From: Neorhizobium sp. JUb45
GTDB lineage: Bacteria; Pseudomonadota; Alphaproteobacteria; Rhizobiales; Rhizobiaceae
Length of the DNA: 64,000 nt
Assembly (NCBI RefSeq): GCF_004343585.1
Contig: NZ_SLYW01000001.1
Location: 1,287,453 to 1,351,452 of the forward strand
Direction: 5' to 3'
In this document: piece by piece, positions 54,922 through 63,829 of the stretch
How the letters are laid out: the number at the start of each line of letters is the position of its first letter
How positions within the stretch are numbered: position 1 is the first letter of the stretch
Notes under the pieces: model-generated
Told to the model about the DNA's origin: nothing
The model's input: the letters and a program-made list of their open reading frames with translations, nothing else
Database searches by the model: none
Position numbers and translations under genes: made by a program

Positions 54922-56520
54922 TCAAAGCTCCGCGTCAAAGAGATAGGCATAACCGATCCCATAAGTGTCCCCAGCTCCGACTGATCTGAGGGAGAATGTC
55001 GCGCTAGATCGGCTTACCCGCTCTATAAACTGCGCTGCAAGATTGCCTGGAGTGCCTGCACCAACGATTGTTGCAGTTGGAATTGCACGCATCGGCTGGT
55101 AGGTAAACGGAAACTCATATATTCTGTTCGCGGCATCCGCATGGAAACGCCCGCTAACTTCTCGAACTCCAGCGTACCTTTGACACAGAGCCAGTTCCTG
55201 CTGGATATGGCGCGAAGAGAACGGGTCATCTTCCTTCGTGGCATCACCTTCGACAACCGACACATGGGTGATGTCAAAGCTTCCGCTTTGCTGCCCAAGG
55301 TTGCCTGACCTGTCATTATACGACGATCCAGCATCAAACCAGAATTGCAGGCCCAAGAAATCATTATTGCCTGAACCAAGTGTTTTGCTGGCTATGGGCG
55401 GGATATCAAAGACAAGAGAGAATTTCTGCCATGAAGCCGTGAGGCTAACTTTCTGCGGTGCAATGTTGAATTGCGCCGATGGTGATCCTCCCGTTCCGAA
55501 GGACTGGATGAATTCCACAGCGATGGGCTTCGCTGCATCAGCTTTTGCATAGAACGTGACAGTCGCTTTTTTACCGGCAAGCGTCCTTACGCCTTCTATC
55601 CGCTGTCCAACGAGAACGCAGTTTGCCGCCCCAACTACGGACGCAACATTCACTCGGTGATAATTCACGCCACCGCTAGCAGCGGCTACATCCGCTGGCG
55701 GTATCGGGAACGATCCGATTTCGGCGCTGGAGCCAACCGCTGCGGTAGACCACCGGTCAGACAGAAACCGCAGTGTGCCAGTCGCAGACCCAAGATAGGT
55801 CCCTCTTTGATTGATGGCGAAATCACCATTGATGATCTTGTTTCGGAAGCCTGCAAGAACGCCGCCGCCGATGTTGGCGATGGCTTGGCCCTTCTGCGCT
55901 GGCGTCTTCGTCTGCGCGATATCTGTTCGAAGATAGCTGGTCGGATCAACTACAGCGGCAAAGCCTTCGGCCTTCTTCGCCCAATGAAAGGCCGAATACA
56001 GGCCCGGCTCGACAGCCGAATTCTCGGCCCTTGACGCGTAGTCCTTCGCGAGTTGCGCGTTTGCCGCTGCCGTCTGCACCGCCGCAATATTGTTGTATAC
56101 CGAATTTATTGCACCAATGTTGGACGCGACTGTGACGACGCTAACCGATGCCGCAGCCACTACCGACACGCTACCCGCGACGACGCCCACGCTAACAATG
56201 CTGTCACGAACTCCGTAAAGTTCATCGATCTCGGTAGCGATGCCGGCTACTGCAACGATGCTGCCGATATTTGAAGCAATCGTATCGACATCGGCACTTG
56301 CTCCGAGCATGGCCGCAACTGGTGGAGCTAGGCTGTCGACGGTCACGATCCCGTTCTTCAGCGCGCCGTCGGATCGACGGATGTCTTTCACCGCGTCGAT
56401 GGTCTCATTCACGGACAGTTCAACGTTATCCAGCTCGATGTTGATCTGGATGCCTGGGATTGGTCCGTGCACGAAGGAGTAGCTACGGTTGTAAGGCGTC
56501 ATCGGAGGCGTTATCGGAGC
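54922..56520 (-). CDS. Phage tail-fibre-like protein
   Basis: About 532 residues (start ATG at 56520 uncertain). The N-terminus (PPMTPYNRSYSFVHGPIPGI) suits a virion-attachment part. Residues 80-165 are Val/Ala/Ser-rich imperfect repeats, as in trimeric shafts (SVVAAASVSVVTVASNIGAI). The C-terminal half has NKIINGDFAINQRGT, RFLSDRWSTA and VTFYAKADAAKP, a receptor-binding jelly-roll pattern seen in phage fibre tips. It would bind the host surface. A DUF4376 gene follows at one base. Confidence 0.8.
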   Translation of the reverse strand, partial: APITPPMTPYNRSYSFVHGPIPGIQINIELDNVELSVNETIDAVKDIRRSDGALKNGIVTVDSLAPPVAAMLGASADVDTIASNIGSIVAVAGIATEIDELYGVRDSIVSVGVVAGSVSVVAAASVSVVTVASNIGAINSVYNNIAAVQTAAANAQLAKDYASRAENSAVEPGLYSAFHWAKKAEGFAAVVDPTSYLRTDIAQTKTPAQKGQAIANIGGGVLAGFRNKIINGDFAINQRGTYLGSATGTLRFLSDRWSTAAVGSSAEIGSFPIPPADVAAASGGVNYHRVNVASVVGAANCVLVGQRIEGVRTLAGKKATVTFYAKADAAKPIAVEFIQSFGTGGSPSAQFNIAPQKVSLTASWQKFSLVFDIPPIASKTLGSGNNDFLGLQFWFDAGSSYNDRSGNLGQQSGSFDITHVSVVEGDATKEDDPFSSRHIQQELALCQRYAGVREVSGRFHADAANRIYEFPFTYQPMRAIPTATIVGAGTPGNLAAQFIERVSRSSATFSLRSVGAGDTYGIGYAYLFDAEL

Positions 56521-56762
56521 CATAAATCGCACCACAAAACAACTTCGCGCAGCTCGATCGTGGAACGAGAGATAGGGGCGAAGAAGTTGATCTTAGCTTC
56601 GGATTGAAGCGGTGGTGCGTTGCTCGAGTCCGCTATTTACCAGCACAGAAATCTTACTTCATATGCACAGATCAGGCAAGCTAACCGCCGCCGCCGAAGG
56701 AAGGGCTATTTAGCGATCTCCGTCCCGGAAAACCGTTCCCACGGCCGGCGCCCGTCTAAGTA
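56521..56762. other. Non-coding gap inside the phage module
   Basis: 242 bases between the virion-protein gene and the tail-fibre gene. No ORF with a start is convincing; one minus-strand frame without a start runs 40 codons into the tail-fibre start and could be the relic of a small gene. Confidence 0.4.
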
Positions 56763-59700
56763 TCAAAATCTTGGGTTAGCCTGCCAGCGGCCACCAATCG
56801 CCTCCATCGTTTCGTCGTCCTTCTCTTCGCCGGTCATGGCGTTCATGATCGTATTGGCTTCGTTGCCGAACCACAGCTTCGCCTTGCGAGCGAGCGCCGC
56901 CCGGTTCGCCGGATTGTTGTCGCGCAGCAGAAGCGCCGCGTCGTCCGGGTTCAACAGGGCCTGATCCAGCATCCGCTCGATCGCTTCGCCCCGCGCGCCC
57001 TTGACCGCCCGCCGGCCGGCAACCGCCGCAAGGCTGGTGATCAACCACGTTCCGCCGACCTGACCGCGCTGATAAGCGAACAGGCGGGAGCCGATGGTTT
57101 CAGCCGAGGGCAGAACGCCCTGCGCCGTGCCGCTCGTGTTCGGAACACGGCCAGCGTTGCGGGTGTCGAGGCCCTGGAGCGCGTCGGCGATGATGCGGAC
57201 GTTCTCGATGTGCTCCGGGTTGTCGCGATAGAAGCGATCCGCGACGGCCCGGTTCTTCGGATCGTCGAGGAAGCGTTTCAGGTTCTTCGGCATCCAAGGC
57301 TGACGACCATCGGTGCCTGCCGTGGTTTCGCCCGAGCGCCGCGTCTGGCCTTCCATGTAATCCCAAAACGTCTTGCGCGCGCCGCTGACGGCTGTCGGGC
57401 TATCGCCGACGAAGTTCAGCAGCTCGTCAGCGGCCTTCGCCGGATCTGGAGCGTTGACGACCTCGCGGATGGCGCGCGGCGACTGCGCATCGCCGTAATT
57501 CAGATATTTGCCGACCGTGCTGGTGCCGCGGCGATCGGCCGTGCCAAGCTCCCGTTCAAGGCCGGTGCGGGCAGCCGTGGCGTCGGCCTCCGCCGTCCGT
57601 GCGCCGGCTGCTCGGGTCAGCTCGTCGCGCAGACCGGGGAAACGATTGATCTGTTCGCCGTTGGCGGCGACAAAGCCTTCGATCCGGTCGGCCCGCGACG
57701 TATCGGCACCTGACAGCAGCTCATTTCGGATCGCGCTGCGCACGTCCGGCGTGTCGGCCTGCGCCAGCAGACGGTCCATGTTCTGCGTGTTCGTGAAGGT
57801 CCGGGCGACATTCTCATCGCGCATCCGAGGCATTCCGCCTTCGTTGCGGGCAAGCGCCGAGGCAACCGGATCGCCCTGCCGGCCGAAGCGTTCCGCCTCG
57901 TCGAAGCGCGCACCGCGGGCCGTCGTCAAGGCCTCGCGCTCGTCCGGCGTCAGGCTGCGCATGATGAAGCCGTCGACATCGTCCGACAGTTGGGACAGGA
58001 CGCGAGCAGCGTTGCGGCCGCCTCGTTCGGCGCGTGGGTCCGCGCTGGCCGCTGCTGACAGCCGGTTCAGTTCGGTGCGCAGATCGGCCGCTTCCTTCAA
58101 GCGGATTGGCTCGGCCGGTTCGGGTGCGCGTGTGATTGGGTTGCCGCTGGCGTCGAGAATGCCGGTATTGACGGGTGCTGCTTCCTCGCCGCCGAGGCGA
58201 CGGACGCGGTCGATCAGGCTTTCCGGCAGCAGATTGCGTTCGGCTTCGGTCAAATAAGAGATGGAATTGTCGATCGTGTCGACCAGCTCATTCGCAACGA
58301 TGCGGTTGTTCGATACATTGGCGTTTTCGTAAGCGTCAGCCGTTCTCGCGCGGGCGTTCTCGCGTGCTTCCTCCAGCGCGGAACGGATCGTGTTGCCGCG
58401 CGCAGCCGGCGTTCCGGCTGGCGTGAGCGGCGCGACGGCCGTGGCCGCGTCGTCGGTTGCGTTCCGCGCCATGACGTCGGCGTCCATCAGGCGGCGATTG
58501 CGCTCCAGATCGAGTTCGCTGCGGAGCTGCGACGCCGATCCTTCCGGCGCCATGGCTGACAGCGTGTCGTCGATCGCGGCGGCGTTGTTCTGCCGGCGCG
58601 TGTTGAACAGACCCGAGTTCGGCCCCGTCTGCCGGCTGTATTCCAGCGACGCGATGCCGGGGTTCTTGGTGCGATCCGCCAGCGTCTCTTCGACGCCGGG
58701 AACGACACGGCCGATGCGTGGGCCTGCTTCTATGGCTTCGATCAACGGGCCCGTGTCGGGTGCTTGGCCGATGGCCGTCTGAAGTCCCGCGCCTTCCGCC
58801 AGCCGGTCGACGACTGCATCGCGAACCACGTCGTCGACATAGTTCTTGCGATTGAAGAGCGCGCCGATCAACTCGCCGCCGCTGCGGGCCAAAGAAGAGC
58901 CGATGCCCGTCAGCGTGGCGCCGGTGATTGCACCGCCCGCGTCGGCGAACTGTCCGGCTGTCGTATCGCGGTCAACCGCCGAATTGGCGATAGCCGCGCC
59001 GGTTCCGGCACCGGTGGCGACAGCCGTTTCCTTGGCCGCGTATTTCGCCGGATTTACCGCTGCGGGTTCCAGGAACATGCGCGACATGCGGCTGCCTTCC
59101 CGGATCGCCGGCAAGCCTCTGCGTGCGGCAAGGCCCATCACGCCGGCAGCGGGCAAGGCCATCGCGCCGACTTCTTCGCCGACGCGGTTGACGAAACGCT
59201 CCGGGAAGTTCTCGGGCTCCGTGCGCGGCGGCTCGATGCCGAGAATACCGGCCAGCCCCTCGTTCACACTGTCGCCGAACTGCTGCATGTTCTCGCCGGT
59301 AGGCCACAGATGACCGACCGGGTTGATATAGCCGGCTGCGTTCACGACAGCTTCCGGCGCGCCGGCCTGCTCCGCGCCATACCGGGCAAGCGAATTGATG
59401 CCGCGCCCGATCGTGCCGGGCAGCCCGAGAACGTTCGTGAAGCCGGTGGCGACGCCGCGAACGGTCTGGTCCGCGAGACCGCCGACAGCCGATGCGGCGT
59501 CAACGCCGTAATCGCCCCACGTCTTCGTGCTGTCGCTGCGCATCTCCGGGCTCTCGATCGCAGCGGGGTCGTTCATCGGCGACGGCTTCATGCCGAGCGT
59601 GCCGCTGATGATGTCCTGCAACGAAGGTTCAGGCGCGGGCGCTGTCGGGGCACTTGCAGCGGCCGGTTGCCGGCGCTGCTGTGTCTGCTGACGAACGACC

Positions 59701-59774
59701 CGCAGGATGACGTCTTGCTGTGTCCCGTCAGGGAACTCCAGAACCGTTCCGTCAAAGAGTTCTGCTTCAATCAT
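56763..59774 (-). CDS. Large phage virion (ejection/internal-like) protein
   Basis: 1003 residues from the ATG at 59774 (MIEAELFDGTVLEFPDGTQQ), chosen because this overlaps the previous gene's TGA; the frame is open to 59876. The N-terminal DGTVLEFPDGT motif is common at the start of large phage internal proteins. Ala/Gly-rich segments (about 140-330) follow, then a very long charged helical region (ELDLERNRRLMDADVMARNA). Size, composition and place before the tail fibre suggest a DNA-ejection or internal virion protein; no enzymatic domain is visible. Confidence 0.7.
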   Translation of the reverse strand: MIEAELFDGTVLEFPDGTQQDVILRVVRQQTQQRRQPAAASAPTAPAPEPSLQDIISGTLGMKPSPMNDPAAIESPEMRSDSTKTWGDYGVDAASAVGGLADQTVRGVATGFTNVLGLPGTIGRGINSLARYGAEQAGAPEAVVNAAGYINPVGHLWPTGENMQQFGDSVNEGLAGILGIEPPRTEPENFPERFVNRVGEEVGAMALPAAGVMGLAARRGLPAIREGSRMSRMFLEPAAVNPAKYAAKETAVATGAGTGAAIANSAVDRDTTAGQFADAGGAITGATLTGIGSSLARSGGELIGALFNRKNYVDDVVRDAVVDRLAEGAGLQTAIGQAPDTGPLIEAIEAGPRIGRVVPGVEETLADRTKNPGIASLEYSRQTGPNSGLFNTRRQNNAAAIDDTLSAMAPEGSASQLRSELDLERNRRLMDADVMARNATDDAATAVAPLTPAGTPAARGNTIRSALEEARENARARTADAYENANVSNNRIVANELVDTIDNSISYLTEAERNLLPESLIDRVRRLGGEEAAPVNTGILDASGNPITRAPEPAEPIRLKEAADLRTELNRLSAAASADPRAERGGRNAARVLSQLSDDVDGFIMRSLTPDEREALTTARGARFDEAERFGRQGDPVASALARNEGGMPRMRDENVARTFTNTQNMDRLLAQADTPDVRSAIRNELLSGADTSRADRIEGFVAANGEQINRFPGLRDELTRAAGARTAEADATAARTGLERELGTADRRGTSTVGKYLNYGDAQSPRAIREVVNAPDPAKAADELLNFVGDSPTAVSGARKTFWDYMEGQTRRSGETTAGTDGRQPWMPKNLKRFLDDPKNRAVADRFYRDNPEHIENVRIIADALQGLDTRNAGRVPNTSGTAQGVLPSAETIGSRLFAYQRGQVGGTWLITSLAAVAGRRAVKGARGEAIERMLDQALLNPDDAALLLRDNNPANRAALARKAKLWFGNEANTIMNAMTGEEKDDETMEAIGGRWQANPRF

Positions 59775-59953
59775 AGCGGGTTTCCATCCGGGTCGAAGTG
59801 CTGCTGGCCGGCAGCCTGACTGATCTGCGTCCCAATCTTGGCGAGATCGATCAGGGCGTGTGGGGCATAAGCGCATGCAGAAGGAGCTTGGTTGCCTTCG
59901 GCTGCGTTACCGAGATTGGAGATGGCGACTTGAAGAGGCTCGTCCCCGGTCAT
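59771..59953 (-). CDS. Small phage-module protein (60 aa)
   Basis: 60 residues. It overlaps the preceding gene's stop and the next gene's start by four bases at each end (ATGA overlaps), which argues that it is translated. The sequence contains LIDLAKIGTQISQAAGQQ and ends DPDGNPL. Unrecognised. Confidence 0.65.
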   Translation of the reverse strand: MTGDEPLQVAISNLGNAAEGNQAPSACAYAPHALIDLAKIGTQISQAAGQQHFDPDGNPL

Positions 59954-60573
59954 GGTGATGGTCCGAAAATGTCGGCTTCTTCAGCCGGTCCAAACGTCTG
60001 TTTGAAAATCCCGCGTTCGCGATCACGCCGGCGATTGGCGATTTCCTGGCGGTGTTCGGCAATCCGAGCGAAGTGAATTAAACACTTCACCCGTGCGCGG
60101 TCATCCTTGCATCGGTCGCCGGTGAATTTCTCTTTGTCGATGTCTTCGACCAGTCGCGCGGCGGCCAGCATGCCCTCAGTCAAATGCTCGATCTCAATTT
60201 TACCTAGAAGCCTATCTGAAGTTCCCCATAGGATAGCGTGTCCGAGCGCCGTATAAACCGCAGCCAGTAGCTCGTGGGTCGGCCGTGTGTCGGGTAACTC
60301 CCAAGTCTCGCGGCGGGGGTCGGACAGGTGCAGGATGGTTCCCAATGCCGTCTGAATGTCGAATACCCATCGCGATTGTCCGCCTACCCACTTGAGGTGC
60401 TGGATTGCGTGGGCCGCGTTCTGATTAGCTGCCTGAGATGCGATGCCGTCCACGATGATGCCTGTTTCGTCATTGCGATGTTGGCAATGTCGTTCGAACG
60501 GGCGAGCGAAAAAACGGCCCCGGATAGCAAGGTTTTCGGCCAACAATTCGGGCGGAAGGCGGCGAAATTTCAT
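59950..60573 (-). CDS. Phage-module protein of unknown function (207 aa)
   Basis: 207 residues, the first gene of the visible minus-strand module. The N-terminal 40 residues (MKFRRLPPELLAENLAIRGRF) read as a basic helix; the middle has ELPDTRPTHELLAAVYTALG and a Trp/Gly stretch. The C-terminus is basic and rich in Arg. It overlaps the 60-residue gene by four bases. No family is recognised; a structural or assembly role is inferred only from position. Confidence 0.65.
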   Translation of the reverse strand: MKFRRLPPELLAENLAIRGRFFARPFERHCQHRNDETGIIVDGIASQAANQNAAHAIQHLKWVGGQSRWVFDIQTALGTILHLSDPRRETWELPDTRPTHELLAAVYTALGHAILWGTSDRLLGKIEIEHLTEGMLAAARLVEDIDKEKFTGDRCKDDRARVKCLIHFARIAEHRQEIANRRRDRERGIFKQTFGPAEEADIFGPSP

Positions 60574-61048
60574 TGGTTCGCTGGGTCAATACCGGTTGCT
60601 GCGGGATGCTCGGCAGAGCCGGTAGGTTGACGTTCGCCCTTGTCGGGCTCGGCGGCAGCGCGCTCACTTCGCTACGTTTTTCCAGCAATTAGATCATAGC
60701 AGAAAGCAGCCTCGGAAGCCAGCGAGGCCGGGCAATTTGTGGCCAAACTTCCAGCGCGGCAAAAATTTGTATGGACGTGGACCGGCGGCCCTCGGGTGGG
60801 CGGCGGACTATAGCCGGGGGTAGGGGCGGGCTGTCACCTGGCGGCTTGAGTGCAGCGCCATGCGCGGAGATGAAGCCGTGCGGGAAAGGCCACCGATACT
60901 GACTTGGCCGCATCCCATTGTCCGTACGGGCATAGTCGAGCGTACATCTAGCATCCGGTCCAATTGCGGCGACTTAACTGTACGTAAGGGTTGCTTTCGT
61001 TCATCGGACATGATTATCTGTGGACAGAACCTAATCGGACAGACTGCT
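60574..61048. other. GC-rich intergenic region between phage module and recombinase
   Basis: 475 bases with no convincing gene, containing G/C runs (60780-60840) and more AT-rich DNA near the recombinase. It should hold the divergent promoters. It is also the natural place for a recombinase crossover site, but I could not identify one. Confidence 0.4.
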
Positions 61049-61684
61049 ATGACCCAAACAATCCTTTACGCTCGCGTCTCAACATCAGAACAAGACCTGT
61101 CACATCAACGCACCCAAGCTGAAAAGGCTGGCTTTGTGATTGATAAAGTAGTCGCCGACCATGGCGTGTCAGGTGTCAGCACTCGACTGGCTGAGCGTAC
61201 AGAAGGCAAGCGACTGTTCGATATGCTTCGACGCGGCGACACTCTTGTCGTCCGTTGGGTGGATCGGCTTGGCAGAAACTATGACGACGTCACCGACACT
61301 ATTCGGACGTTCATCAATCGTGGTGTGATCATCCGCACGGTCATCAACGACATGACGTTTGATGGCGCAACGAAAGACCCTGTCCAAAAGGCTGTGAGAG
61401 ACGCGCTGATCGCGTTCATGGCGGCGACTGCCCAAGCGCAAGCCGAAGCCGTCAAGGAAGCACAGCGAGCCGGGATAGAGGCGAACAAAGGCGATGTGAC
61501 CAAGTATCGTGGCAAGAAGCCGTCTTACAGCCGCGATCAGTTCCAGACCGTAATTGATCTGCTGTCGAATGGGGCAGGGGCGTCAGCTATCGCCAAGGAA
61601 ACCGGGCTGACCAGACAGACGATATTGCGCATCCGAGACGACCAGCCAGCCGCAGAAACCGCGCTCGTCAAATGGGGAATGTGA
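61049..61684 (+). CDS. Serine recombinase (resolvase/invertase family)
   Basis: 211 residues from the ATG at 61049 (MTQTILYARVSTSEQDLSHQ); the frame is open upstream but the family begins here. The catalytic Ser is in YARVST, the DxxR region in VRWVDRLGRNYDDV, and the E-helix spans about 100-140. A C-terminal helix-turn-helix (ASAIAKETGLTRQTILRIR) binds DNA. Length and layout fit small serine resolvases and invertases (Tn3/Hin/Pin group). It may resolve or invert DNA in the island, perhaps the nearby fibre region. Confidence 0.92.
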   Translation: MTQTILYARVSTSEQDLSHQRTQAEKAGFVIDKVVADHGVSGVSTRLAERTEGKRLFDMLRRGDTLVVRWVDRLGRNYDDVTDTIRTFINRGVIIRTVINDMTFDGATKDPVQKAVRDALIAFMAATAQAQAEAVKEAQRAGIEANKGDVTKYRGKKPSYSRDQFQTVIDLLSNGAGASAIAKETGLTRQTILRIRDDQPAAETALVKWGM

Positions 61685-61836
61685 GCGATGGAGTCGCCAG
61701 AATTCTAGTTGCGATCGGTTCGCAATAAGCTCGATATTTCATAATAATGGATAAAACGGGCGGGACAGAGTTCCGGGGCGATCCAGCGGCGGCGCGGCAA
61801 ACGTGGTTGTTGACGGATGGGTGCAAGGTCCGGCAA

Positions 61837-62085
61837 CTATTTTCTATCAGCCCATCGTCCTTCTCGGTTCGCCCAATCATAGTACTCCGGCGAGCCTTTA
61901 GGCGGCGGGTTGTTGTCATCGTAATGGACCACGGCTTCCTTTTCGCTGCCGAAATGAAAATATAAAAGGAAGACAAGCGGCACCAGCCCGATACCCCATG
62001 CAAGTACTAAAAAACCAGATACCGTATACATGAGTATGCGCTGTTTCGGATTAGTGTAATTGTACCACTGTTGTAAGCTATTCAT
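61837..62085 (-). CDS. Small membrane protein (82 aa)
   Basis: 82 residues: a polar start (NSLQQWYNYTNPKQRI), one long or two short transmembrane helices (about 20-44; TVSGFLVLAWGIGLVPLVFL), and a polar Pro/Asp-rich tail (DDNNPPPKGSPEYYDWANRE). It is unrecognised. It lies 57 bases downstream of the SSB-tail protein gene on the same strand, so the two are probably co-transcribed. Confidence 0.6.
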   Translation of the reverse strand: MNSLQQWYNYTNPKQRILMYTVSGFLVLAWGIGLVPLVFLLYFHFGSEKEAVVHYDDNNPPPKGSPEYYDWANREGRWADRK

Positions 62086-62142
62086 TTTGATTTTCTATGT
62101 TTGTATTTTAGTGCGGCGAACAATGAGGCGCTGGATTGGACA

Positions 62143-62883
62143 TCAAAACGGGATGTCATCGTCAAATGATTTCTCAAAACCCTTATTTTCGGGCGCGGGG
62201 AGTTGCTTTCGAGGCGCTTCTAGGCGTTTTCGCTCTTCTGGGGCAGGGAGCGTTTGCTTCGGTTCTTTATCTTTAGCGTCGTCAATTACGCCAAAGATCA
62301 GCTTAACCCACTTCCACCATGGTTCTAATCCCTCACGTTCGACGTCACCGCTTAGCCGCGCCACGCTTAGAACTGCGTCGGCAACAACCTCATACCGGGT
62401 TCGAGTGCGATCTATTTCGAGCGTGAGGTCGGCAAGCTTCTTAAAAATTGCATCGCGCTTCCCCTGCGGAGCGTCGGATTTTTCGACCACTGCTCTGATC
62501 TGTTCGATGTAGTGTCGAAGACGCTCTCGTTCTGCGCCATCAAAAACCACACTGTATCTTTTGCGTCTACGAGCGTGGTTGATTTCAATCTGAACAGTCA
62601 GGTTGAGAATGTCTGTTTCAAAATCTTCGAACGCAGCCCAAACCTCACGCTCATTAGAAGGCATGGGAAATTCGGCTATGCCGGGAATGTCGAGAGATGT
62701 TGCTGCGGCTTTTACGGCACTCATATATCGCCGCTTAGCATATGCATCGAAGCTACCTTGATCATTGTCTTTCAAGCTCTCATCAAGCTGCTCTCTGAAA
62801 CGTCGTTCAAGATAGACAAAGGCATTCTCATGATCTTCAGGCAGATCGTCGTACATTGAACGGTCCATATCTTTCCAACCCAT
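62143..62883 (-). CDS. Island protein with SSB-like acidic C-terminal tip
   Basis: 246 residues, almost all helical. DHENAFVYLERRFREQLDESL opens it; a coiled-coil-like middle (about 100-165) contains ERERLRHYIEQIRAVVEK and LEIDRTRTRYEVVADAVL; a Pro/Lys linker follows, and it ends FEKSFDDDIPF. The last six residues DDDIPF are identical to the tip of the chromosomal SSB in this window. SSB tips dock on many replication and repair proteins, so this protein may compete for or recruit them. It is not an SSB: no OB fold is seen. Confidence 0.68.
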   Translation of the reverse strand: MGWKDMDRSMYDDLPEDHENAFVYLERRFREQLDESLKDNDQGSFDAYAKRRYMSAVKAAATSLDIPGIAEFPMPSNEREVWAAFEDFETDILNLTVQIEINHARRRKRYSVVFDGAERERLRHYIEQIRAVVEKSDAPQGKRDAIFKKLADLTLEIDRTRTRYEVVADAVLSVARLSGDVEREGLEPWWKWVKLIFGVIDDAKDKEPKQTLPAPEERKRLEAPRKQLPAPENKGFEKSFDDDIPF

Positions 62884-62965
62884 GCCGTGTAATAGATGTT
62901 CTAGTAGATTTGAGATTTCTCAGCGCGGGCTCTTAGTGGTTTCACTGCGTACGCCCGCTTACGTT

Positions 62966-63697
62966 TTATGCGTCACTGACACGCATGGAAGGCTCAAACT
63001 TCTCCGCTCTAATTTCCAGTAGCGTAAATTGGTCGTATAGCCACGCCTCCGTCGAGTTGATTTCTTTTTCCGCTTTCTCGCTACGAAATTTCATCACTTC
63101 TATACCTGACGCAGTTGTCTGAATGAATGTCTCTTGGTTTCGATATTGCTCGTGATTGTAAATCTCGTCGGCAATCTCACCGAACCAATCCGAGACCGCC
63201 TTATCGAAAATGAATAGCGATCTTTGATGTAAGTCGAGCATTTCCATATAAGCGTCGTTCATATAGTGCGCGCTGTCGTGTTTTTCGCCAAATGCTATGA
63301 AGTCGAGATACAGTTCATAACGTTTGTCATATAAGTTTAGCTTATAGGTCCTTCTGGCGCTTTCTTCAGCCTTGGCTTGTTGATCAGCGAGCATCGAGGT
63401 TTGGGTACGTATCTGCTTTAGCTGTTCTGCGACAACCTCACGATTGTCGGCAAGCTCTTCCCTCGTGACTTTCAGTTCCTGGCGCTGCATTACGACGGCG
63501 CATGCGAGCAGGATGAAAGCGACTGGCGCAAAAAGCCCCGCAAGGAAGTCGCCTATTTCGTTTGGTTCTGGTTGACTAAAGAAATTGGAAGGCGCGGATG
63601 GGATGATCCACATCAAGAAGCCAGCGACATATATGCCGGACGCAATAAACGCGGTGTTCAACCAATTGGTAGTTTGCTGCTTTCCCTTGTCTGCCAT
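62966..63697 (-). CDS. Two-helix membrane protein with coiled coil, second GDxLAGxFAP type
   Basis: 243 residues. Helix 1 is about 14-34 (TAFIASGIYVAGFLMWII); the motif NEIGDFLAGLFAPVAFILLA leads into helix 2 (about 49-68); then a coiled coil (RQELKVTREELADNREVV) and a mostly helical domain with Trp/Tyr-rich ends. It matches the protein at 48796 in topology and in the NExGDxLAGxFAPxAF motif, although the C-terminal parts differ. Function unknown. Confidence 0.72.
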   Translation of the reverse strand: MADKGKQQTTNWLNTAFIASGIYVAGFLMWIIPSAPSNFFSQPEPNEIGDFLAGLFAPVAFILLACAVVMQRQELKVTREELADNREVVAEQLKQIRTQTSMLADQQAKAEESARRTYKLNLYDKRYELYLDFIAFGEKHDSAHYMNDAYMEMLDLHQRSLFIFDKAVSDWFGEIADEIYNHEQYRNQETFIQTTASGIEVMKFRSEKAEKEINSTEAWLYDQFTLLEIRAEKFEPSMRVSDA

Positions 63698-63829
63698 ATT
63701 TGCCTAAAACCCCGCCAGCCTCGATTGGAAGCTCAAGGTAGTACCACATAGGCAGTTTGGTAATCCCCCCTCCGAATAACGGACTTCAAAAGTAGAATTT
63801 TCTCGGGCTTTATGATCGAGGAGATTTTG

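Larger units (their letters stand above)
47446..63697. mobile_element. Integrated accessory island / prophage remnant (approximate limits)
   Basis: The segment starts at a tyrosine integrase and includes a repressor-like HTH gene, small unknown genes, phage tail and virion-like genes and a serine recombinase. Housekeeping genes are absent. Strand use switches often and GC is lower in parts (around 52.3-53.5 and 62-63.7 kb). The right limit is uncertain because the island may continue past the window edge, and an IS3 transposase gene begins there. Confidence 0.65.

Noticed and set aside
56620..56964. Plus-strand 114-codon ORF over the phage gap
   Set aside because: It runs antisense into the large virion gene, has no good ribosome site and its sequence is low in protein-like character.
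60689..61011. Short minus-strand ORFs in the gap before the serine recombinase
   Set aside because: They are Pro/Arg-rich translations of GC-rich non-coding DNA without ribosome sites.
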